Positions 57,608 to 64,000 of a stretch of DNA of 64,000 nt are shown here, one piece after another. A program made the position numbers and the translations under genes. Numbering within the stretch: the stretch's first letter is position 1; each line of letters begins with the position of its first letter. Source of the DNA: Asparagopsis taxiformis (taxonomy: Eukaryota > Rhodophyta > Florideophyceae > Bonnemaisoniales > Bonnemaisoniaceae); contig JALQPE010000932.1 of NCBI GenBank assembly GCA_030407315.1, positions 1-64,000 on the forward strand, written 5' to 3'. The notes beneath the pieces are model-generated. The model was given only the letters and a program-made list of their open reading frames with translations, was not told the origin of the DNA and did no database searches.

Positions 57608-59956
57608 ATGGGCATCATGTCATTCTATCCGCATCGGTCAACCGCTATGCTTCTATGCATTCTGCCATTCCTCATTCTCATTTCTCCGGCGCACTCAACA
57701 TTGGAACGCCTTCGAAAGTACCAACGCCACTGCTTCGAAACTGCAATTCCCTGCGTCATGTTTATGAACGAAGCAGAAACATTCGGTTGTTCGCAATGCA
57801 GCGAAGATACCATCCAAGAGCGCATTATTGAATTCTCCACCCAAGTCGATCTTGAGCGTTTCATTCGTCTCGAAGAGGCCGAGCGGAGAATAATTATGAT
57901 TCCCGAATTTCTCCTGTTCCGCTCCAGAGTAATGTCCGCCATGGCTTCCGATCCGCGAAATATCGCAGCCGTCATCGTGTATGAAGGCGAGAGTCCCGCA
58001 TCCATCACTCCAATCCCTTTCCCACCCTTCAACTCACCCGAATGGTCCGTCGACTATAGGGAGCCAAACATGGGATACAACTACCCCCCACCCGAGAATA
58101 CAACTGACCAAAATGCTCTGACTAACGAACGAAATGGTGTCGGAACAAGCCGCAAATTTTTCCAGTATCGTTTCAATATCTTTCGCGTCAACCAGACTAC
58201 CGCAGACGACATCCGCAATCGCACAATGCGATTCGTTCAGCAAGACCAAACCCCAGGTCCAACTTCGCCCCGCTACAAAGTGCAATCAAATGGCCGGATG
58301 TTCGCTTGTCCAAACGAGACCTCCCCAACTCCCGACTCTGTTGATGACAACAACGAACCATCTCAGACACCCCAGACAAATTTCACAGTCACTTCTGACG
58401 CATGCCTCAGCGAAAAGACGTGCCTTCCTATTGGTGGTCATTCCGTTTGGTCTGCGCTTGAACGTATAAACAACACTGTTCCTGCTGCCAATCGCACTTT
58501 TCTCGCAGTCAATACTCCTATGGATTCGTTGGCTTTTTTCAATGACCTAGCGTTGGGTACCGCCGCTGAAATTTCATCATTGGCTGCCATGCTCGCAGTA
58601 GCGCAAGCTGTTGCGAACTACCGAAGAGGCCCAGGTGCTGAAAAAGAAATGGTTCGTCAGCCAGTTTATTTCGCATGGAGTGCGCAATCATGGGGTTATG
58701 CTGGATCTTCGCGATTTATGGAAGACGTTCATAACTTTGCCTGTCGACAGGAACAGTCATTGATGAGGTTTCAGCAAGGATGTGAAGATCCATTCATGCC
58801 CAGCTTGAAATTCCTCGACTTCAAGGATTCAAATATGATGTTCTTGAACATTGGACCTCTTGCATACCCGAACGAGGACGATGATAAGGAACAATTTTCC
58901 TTTTATACACAACGTAGACAGAGTACTCTCGAGGAAGATGAGTCAGAAAGTGAAATTGAAGCTGCATTAAGACGTGCTTTTGACAAGGAAAACAGAGTGA
59001 ATATCGGAAGTAGCGCTGTCGATCTCACCCCGCTTGACGCATCGCAGACATTTCGACAATATCGACCAGAATCTGAAACGCTCTCAGTTACCAACTACGA
59101 CAACAATTTCACCAACACCTTTTATCATTCTCAGTACGACGATCTGCGTCTGATTAACCGTGAACCTATCTACTTAGCTGCGCAAGCCATCGCGCTCACT
59201 GTCGTTGACTTAGCCTTTGGCGACACAGAAGCAACTGTGGAAGTCAATACAACTGTTATAGACGAAGTTCTGATGTGCATGACGTCCAATTGGACAGGAT
59301 GTACGTTGGCTCTTGAGTACTTGGGAGAGGAAACATACACGCGCAACAAAGGAAATATTATCTCAGGAAATTCGGTGGGCTCCTTTTATCCGTTTCCGCG
59401 ATTCAATGACACTAATCCTAGCGCCTTTGCCAAGCTTGACCTGGTTCGCTCATTCCTGGCATATCAAAACAGATACATGGATGAGAGAGATTGCAATACT
59501 GCTTCAGATTGCAATGAATTCTTTGAAACGATCAATGGGCTGATCACCCCGACAAGTTCTTCAGACATACGGGCAACCTCCTGTTCCAGAGGACAGTGCG
59601 TTGCCTCTGATACTTTTACTCATAATGCCTTCGGTACTGGGTTGAATGCTAATAACAAAGCACAATCATCGTTCGAGCTGATCAACCAGACTGAGCCATT
59701 ACCCGACCCAGGCAATTCATCTTCTAGCAGACCGGCACAAGCAGCATGGACAGAAAGTGTGTGGGACGTTGAGTTGGGTCTATGTGGTTTCACTGAGGAC
59801 ACATCTCTGTTCGGCGGACTGATATTAGGAGCAGGTATACTGATTTTCGTGCTGAGCATTGTACTGACTTACGTGTTGGAAAGAATTTTGTATCCAAAGA
59901 AGAAATCAACTACTCCAGATGCTGATCCTCAGGCACCCTCGCAGCCACCTGTATAG
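57608..59956 (+). CDS. NCSTN: Nicastrin, gamma-secretase complex subunit
   Basis: 782 residues from ATG 57608 (upstream codon set starts with TTG; a second ATG at 57617 is also possible). Type I membrane glycoprotein of the presenilin complex. Signal peptide AMLLCILPFLILISPAHS (about 13-30). The ectodomain has many NxT/S sites and the nicastrin blocks VWSALERINNT, NTPMDSLAFFNDLALGTAAEISSLAAMLAVAQAV, and PVYFAWSAQSWGYAGSSRFMEDVHNFAC, the degraded aminopeptidase fold. A single C-terminal helix LFGGLILGAGILIFVLSIVLTYVLERIL (about 735-762) ends with a short Lys/Pro tail. In the fold's hallmark loop the Glu of animals and plants (GE.) is Gln here (AQSWGY, about 360). Confidence 0.93.
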   Translation: MGIMSFYPHRSTAMLLCILPFLILISPAHSTLERLRKYQRHCFETAIPCVMFMNEAETFGCSQCSEDTIQERIIEFSTQVDLERFIRLEEAERRIIMIPEFLLFRSRVMSAMASDPRNIAAVIVYEGESPASITPIPFPPFNSPEWSVDYREPNMGYNYPPPENTTDQNALTNERNGVGTSRKFFQYRFNIFRVNQTTADDIRNRTMRFVQQDQTPGPTSPRYKVQSNGRMFACPNETSPTPDSVDDNNEPSQTPQTNFTVTSDACLSEKTCLPIGGHSVWSALERINNTVPAANRTFLAVNTPMDSLAFFNDLALGTAAEISSLAAMLAVAQAVANYRRGPGAEKEMVRQPVYFAWSAQSWGYAGSSRFMEDVHNFACRQEQSLMRFQQGCEDPFMPSLKFLDFKDSNMMFLNIGPLAYPNEDDDKEQFSFYTQRRQSTLEEDESESEIEAALRRAFDKENRVNIGSSAVDLTPLDASQTFRQYRPESETLSVTNYDNNFTNTFYHSQYDDLRLINREPIYLAAQAIALTVVDLAFGDTEATVEVNTTVIDEVLMCMTSNWTGCTLALEYLGEETYTRNKGNIISGNSVGSFYPFPRFNDTNPSAFAKLDLVRSFLAYQNRYMDERDCNTASDCNEFFETINGLITPTSSSDIRATSCSRGQCVASDTFTHNAFGTGLNANNKAQSSFELINQTEPLPDPGNSSSSRPAQAAWTESVWDVELGLCGFTEDTSLFGGLILGAGILIFVLSIVLTYVLERILYPKKKSTTPDADPQAPSQPPV

Positions 59957-60073
59957 CCACTTCAATTTTAACCATGGCGTCATCCTCGATTCTAGATACG
60001 TACTCGTTTTGTACGAGTCTCGGCCAACTGCCAAGAGTGCAACTATTTAAACCTACCAACATGTGTTCGCTTC

Positions 60074-63000
60074 TCACTGCTTCCCAATGGTGCGCGATGC
60101 AATTATATTTGCAAGCAACGACGGACATCTCTCGCCTTCCAAAATACCTTCAAGTCTCGCGCTTGTGTAGGCGCTCTGTATTTCGACAGGGTCTTCTCTT
60201 ATCGGCGCCTTGGATGAAAACATGCAAGCATTCTGATACAACATTCCACCTCCACATTCCCGTATAGTTTTGTTCCAAAGTGCTATTCGTAGACTAGTGT
60301 CCGCTGTCTGTTCAAACATTATCGAAAGAACAATGGAAGCGATGTAATCAACGTTTTCCAGCGCATTTACCGCCTTAGGCTGCCGAATTGGTCCTCTGGA
60401 GACCAAATGTTCAGCAAGAGACAACAGTGAATCGCACAATCTAGGATTGCCCGCCGTTGAAGTTGCGGACACAACAGTGTCTGCTTGGTTTTGAATCAAT
60501 TGGTGTCCACCAGCCGCAACGACAGAACCGACTGAAAATGTAAATCGCACCAACTCTTCCTGTGATCGAACATGTACAGAAGAAAGCGCACAAAGCAAGA
60601 TGTACAGTAGTTGCACATTATCTATTAGATTGTGGTCGAACAACATCTTGACCACGTAGAGGAAAGAGTCGAGTACAGTTTCTTGAATCCATAATTCTAG
60701 TAAACCTTCAATTGTTACCAGAACCACATCTGTATCTCCGCTTCCTGCAATTCCTTTCTGCTCGGTGGTCAGGTCCCCGTTTGAGATGGACGACAGCTTA
60801 GTCAAGGAGAGAGGTAGTAAATCTCGAGAACATTTCTGAGCTAGTTCTGTAGGAATGGAAGGGTCCATCACTTGCAGAACTTGTGCACGGAGAATGGATC
60901 GTGCCAAAAGATCAATGACGACCTGGGGCTCTGACAAAAGCGGTAGAAGAGCAATGGCAAACTCAATAGTTCGTTTTGAATGATCTACTCGCGAAAGCGC
61001 CCCAATCCATTCTGCGCATGCATTTGCTATCGGCCGCCATGGTAATCTACCGTGAAAACGATGACAGTACTGGTGCTCGATTGAAGCACCCTGGTACAAG
61101 GCATCTACTTCGGCTCGTGCATACGACGGGTCTAGCTTCACCTTGGATAGTATTCTCGCACACGCATGACTGACAGATGCTACCGTTTGTGCGTATGCAA
61201 GTTCGGAATCATCCCCAATTCGGGCTGAAGCAAGCTTTCTCGAGGTCATTGTGCTCTCATTCAAAATTCTGGCTGCCACTGCCTTATCCAGCGGAATCGG
61301 TGCAATAGCAAGTATAGTGCCAACAAAATGACCTGCCGCTGCCTTCCTTCTAGATATGTCACCTTCTCGGTTAGAAGAAAACAGAGTGGCAGCTGATAAA
61401 GCTATTGGGACAAGCCCAGAAAGTTGATCTTTCACAAACTCCTCTGTAAACACGGTACTGTTTGCCTCTGTTTCTTCCGATTTATTCGTCGCCTTTGTGT
61501 ACAATGCGTGTACATAGGCCTCCAGTGCAAGGTAGGCTTCTGCGGAAGACTGTTCGTCGCTCTGAGCCAATATACAGACAGACGAAATCACAGAGGCAAA
61601 CGTCGTGATACCGCATTCAAAAGAGAGAGCCGATCGAAATAGACGCACAGCTCCGTTAGCAGCCTGCAGCTGACTCTTGCCAAGAGAGTTGGGGGAATCC
61701 CTAAAGAGCCAACTGAGGTGAATACATATGTTTGAAAGAAAATCATCCGACAGCATATGTTTCTTCAGAGTCGATAACATCTGCGGCCCTTTCCATCCGA
61801 GGTGGACGACGATTTGGGAAAGGATATCACACGAAAGCAGGGCGGTTGGCGGGTTGAGCATGGTTGGACCAAGAGCTAAAGCCTGAAGAATTGAAATCAC
61901 ACCTTCATTGGAAAACAGTTCCTCACATGCTTTAGAAGATCTAGATACAATTTCTCTGACAACATTCAGACTGCGTAACGCTAGATGCAATCCATCATCA
62001 CAACTAGCAGCGGCCTTTGCCATTCGCACAATAGTCTTTACACAGTCTGACTTGGCCAACACTTCAAGCAGCTGAACAACAGACTCTTGCACGGCCTGTG
62101 AGTAAAATCTTGATGTAAAGTACAGACCTTGTTCCAATTCGTCCTCGGCAAGGGTGCAGTGCGGTTTCACTAGCACTTCAACACAATGTAGGTAAGCGTC
62201 TTGATTCGTCAAGGATGTGTCGAATGCCGATTCAGAAGGAAACGGGGCGAATACCAATGCCAGCGCGCCAGAGTCAATGAGTGGCGATAGCACAGCTTCA
62301 CGGTTCTGAGCAATAACGGCAGCGAGGATTCGCAAGGATAGAACTCGTTGTGAAAGCACTGTCGAGCGAGTGAGAAGAAGTATATCTGGAAGTGTGTAGC
62401 CAGCATTAGCTGGTTCGGTGCCATGATGGTGCAAGGCATGATAAGTGGGTAATGTCGCAATCTGCTCAGGAGAAAGATGATTTCCCGAAAGATCATATCT
62501 AGGTCGAGCTGCTTCTCCTAGATTATCAATCGCAGATTGCAAAAGAGAGTTCAAATGATCTTCAGTAGGAATCTCTTCTGTTGCATCTTGCATCCATTGG
62601 CGCTTTTCCTGTTCAATCGCAGGAGTATCCGATGACTCTTTTGTTGGTACCAGAAGTTCTTCTCGTGCGAGGTGTTCTGCAGCAGGGTCACCTGAAGATC
62701 GATTTTTCTCTGCTACAGGAGGAGCCGGACTTGGTGAACCGCTATTTGTTTCACTCGCGGTTAAATCTTTGCGTGACTCATCAGCGGCTATATGAGATAA
62801 TGGAAGGTGCGTATCGTTCGTGGGTAGCGGGTCAGAGTCGACAGAAGTGGCCGTTTCAAACACGGCAGTGTGTTCCGAGCCAGCATCATAAAACGCCTTG
62901 ACTCGACCACGCTCCCTGAAGAAATTAATAGTGTCCTCATCCATGGTAGCGTAAATCTCATCAAGCGCCTCGCGAATTTGTTGCGGTGACATGTCCTCAA

Positions 63001-63406
63001 TCCTCGGCACGCCATCCATACCTATGGTATCATCTTTTACAGGTTCTGGTGCGGAATGGGCTGGTTTAGCGGTTTTCTCTGCTGCACGCCTTCGAAACAC
63101 CGACTTTTCTGTAGAGTCTACGAGATGCACAGCTGGGAAGGCACAACCGGGGGCAGTGTTTTTGCGGTTTCGGCTGCGGCGACGCACGGTTCGCTCCTTG
63201 ATGGGTGCAAGGAGATTTGATGTCGGCGTTGGGGCGTTTCTAGACAAAGAAAGCATGGCTAGGTCCGCTTCATCTGCGGCATCGCCGTCCGAGGGCGGTA
63301 GCACATTCTCAGATCGGAAAAATGAGAGCTGGTCTCGCGTTAGGTCTTCATCTGTCTGCAAATGCGGGATGCGTTTAGAGCGAGCTGATGTCGAGTACGA
63401 GGTCAT
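60074..63406 (-). CDS. RPAP1: RNA polymerase II-associated protein 1 (RPAP1-like)
   Basis: 1,110 residues from ATG 63406 (52 further codons begin only with TTG). RPAP1 supports RNA polymerase II assembly/import and is the homologue of plant IYO/MINIYO. The N-terminal RPAP1_N region (about 132-170) reads MDGVPRIEDMSPQQIREALDEIYATMDEDTINFFRERGR. The C-terminal block (about 300-360) has RPRYDLSGNHLSPEQIATL, LHHHGTEPANAGYTLPDILLL and TVLSQRVLSLRILAAVI, the 'GLHHHG.EP..AGY' signature. The remaining 700 residues are armadillo/HEAT-like helices. No introns. The convergent nicastrin stop is 117 bp away. Confidence 0.92.
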   Translation of the reverse strand: MTSYSTSARSKRIPHLQTDEDLTRDQLSFFRSENVLPPSDGDAADEADLAMLSLSRNAPTPTSNLLAPIKERTVRRRSRNRKNTAPGCAFPAVHLVDSTEKSVFRRRAAEKTAKPAHSAPEPVKDDTIGMDGVPRIEDMSPQQIREALDEIYATMDEDTINFFRERGRVKAFYDAGSEHTAVFETATSVDSDPLPTNDTHLPLSHIAADESRKDLTASETNSGSPSPAPPVAEKNRSSGDPAAEHLAREELLVPTKESSDTPAIEQEKRQWMQDATEEIPTEDHLNSLLQSAIDNLGEAARPRYDLSGNHLSPEQIATLPTYHALHHHGTEPANAGYTLPDILLLTRSTVLSQRVLSLRILAAVIAQNREAVLSPLIDSGALALVFAPFPSESAFDTSLTNQDAYLHCVEVLVKPHCTLAEDELEQGLYFTSRFYSQAVQESVVQLLEVLAKSDCVKTIVRMAKAAASCDDGLHLALRSLNVVREIVSRSSKACEELFSNEGVISILQALALGPTMLNPPTALLSCDILSQIVVHLGWKGPQMLSTLKKHMLSDDFLSNICIHLSWLFRDSPNSLGKSQLQAANGAVRLFRSALSFECGITTFASVISSVCILAQSDEQSSAEAYLALEAYVHALYTKATNKSEETEANSTVFTEEFVKDQLSGLVPIALSAATLFSSNREGDISRRKAAAGHFVGTILAIAPIPLDKAVAARILNESTMTSRKLASARIGDDSELAYAQTVASVSHACARILSKVKLDPSYARAEVDALYQGASIEHQYCHRFHGRLPWRPIANACAEWIGALSRVDHSKRTIEFAIALLPLLSEPQVVIDLLARSILRAQVLQVMDPSIPTELAQKCSRDLLPLSLTKLSSISNGDLTTEQKGIAGSGDTDVVLVTIEGLLELWIQETVLDSFLYVVKMLFDHNLIDNVQLLYILLCALSSVHVRSQEELVRFTFSVGSVVAAGGHQLIQNQADTVVSATSTAGNPRLCDSLLSLAEHLVSRGPIRQPKAVNALENVDYIASIVLSIMFEQTADTSLRIALWNKTIRECGGGMLYQNACMFSSKAPIREDPVEIQSAYTSARLEGILEGERCPSLLANIIASRTIGKQ

Positions 63407-64000
63407 TGTAGAATGTCGCGAAGCGACGAGGGCTAGGTGCGAAGGGAGTACGAGCGGGATCAAAAGGATGACAGCGCGTGTGTTCCACGTCAGATGACGT
63501 GTACCGCTGTACAAAATAAGGGATTTATTTAGATCAGAAATTGAATCGGATGTCGAATCCAAATGACTGTTCGAAAAATATAATTACTACCGGCTAAAAG
63601 AAATGGAAGGAAGAGATTGAAAATATCTTCGCCATGGCACACGACGTGCAATCAACCAATGATAAGTGAGAAAATTGCCAACCGACGCGGCAGATCATAC
63701 AAAAACAATTTTGGCCACCTGCCGCTTAAGAGCAGAATCGTATCCATCCCTCCACATCTGGCCGGGCCAATACGATGGGGCAAATGAAAACGACAGACTG
63801 TCCACAGGCCTCATTGTACACCTCCCAGACGGGCGCGTTGGACTTTTGCCGCTTGACACGCAGGATTTTCATCTATTCCGCGTTACAACCGCCCCTGCAA
63901 GCTCAGCATCCTCTTCGGATAGCAGCTTTCTGCGCGAGAGCAACCCTTGCATCCTCCGCGTGCCGCTTAATATCTTCAATAAACCAAACGTGAGACAATT
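63407..64000. promoter_or_regulatory. Promoter region of RPAP1 and window edge
   Basis: 594 bp to the right edge. CCAAT pentamers lie at 63656-63660 and 63767-63771. No frame here is supported as a gene; a divergent gene may start beyond the edge. Confidence 0.35.

Noticed and set aside
63775..63993. Plus-strand frame at the right edge
   Set aside because: 72 residues with no recognisable domain, lying in the RPAP1 promoter region; cannot be supported.
1..64000. tRNA, rRNA and CRISPR arrays
   Set aside because: No cloverleaf-like segment with a GGTTCGAATC-type arm, no rRNA core sequence and no regularly spaced repeats were seen; a dedicated tRNA scan could still find a divergent one.

Overview
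The window reads as nuclear DNA of a photosynthetic eukaryote, most likely a red alga, and perhaps a florideophyte such as a Chondrus relative. The taxon is inference. What supports it: most genes are uninterrupted and tightly packed, only four introns can be supported, and none of the starts needs a bacterial ribosome site. Typical eukaryotic nuclear genes (RPL31, RPSA, CBP80, prohibitin, APC6, RAE1, retinoblastoma, RPAP1, nicastrin) lie among genes for plastid-type proteins: a sigma-70 factor, a thylakoid-lumen FKBP with a twin-arginine signal, a FAS1 protein with a transit peptide starting MAFV, and an LpxC homologue. A decayed Ty1/copia element lies at the left end.

Layout. 1-3.1 kb: CpG-rich non-coding DNA, then a broken copia reverse transcriptase/RNase H and two copies of an LTR-like terminus. 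3.5-13.5 kb: coiled-coil protein, RPL31, START/COQ10-like plastid candidate, cofactor-independent phosphoglycerate mutase, 4CXXC_R1 zinc-finger protein, FAS1 protein. 13.9-23 kb: sigma factor, PUS10, QueD-type protein, prohibitin-2, lumenal FKBP, LpxC, HAD-like protein. 23.3-34.8 kb: RCC1-HECT ligase, small zinc-binding protein, GDP-fucose-type transporter, CBP80, METTL6-like tRNA methyltransferase, MUT9-like casein kinase. 34.8-35.6 kb: GT, pentamer and CTG repeats. 35.8-47.4 kb: GDP-fucose-type glycosyltransferase candidate, APC6/CDC16, FKBP-TPR protein, four-helix membrane coiled-coil protein, RPSA, a PI3K-like pseudokinase, RAE1, a YqgF-like protein. 48.3-49.7 kb: the wreck of an NB-ARC/WD40 gene. 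50.5-63.4 kb: retinoblastoma protein, DUF726/TMCO4 hydrolase, nicastrin, RPAP1.

There are no operons. Genes alternate strand almost perfectly (25 of 30 adjacent intact pairs are opposite), with convergent stops as close as 10 bp and divergent starts 240-1,070 bp apart. The most unusual content is a set of enzyme-family proteins whose catalytic residues have changed: the PI3K-like protein, LpxC lacking two zinc ligands, a HAD protein without the nucleophilic Asp, and an FKBP-TPR protein with a shortened FKBP fold. The decayed NB-ARC/WD40 gene and the FAS1 protein with a phycobilisome-linker-like tail are the other main leads.

Coordinates use ATG starts. Several longer open frames begin only at TTG or GTG and were shortened to the first sensible ATG.
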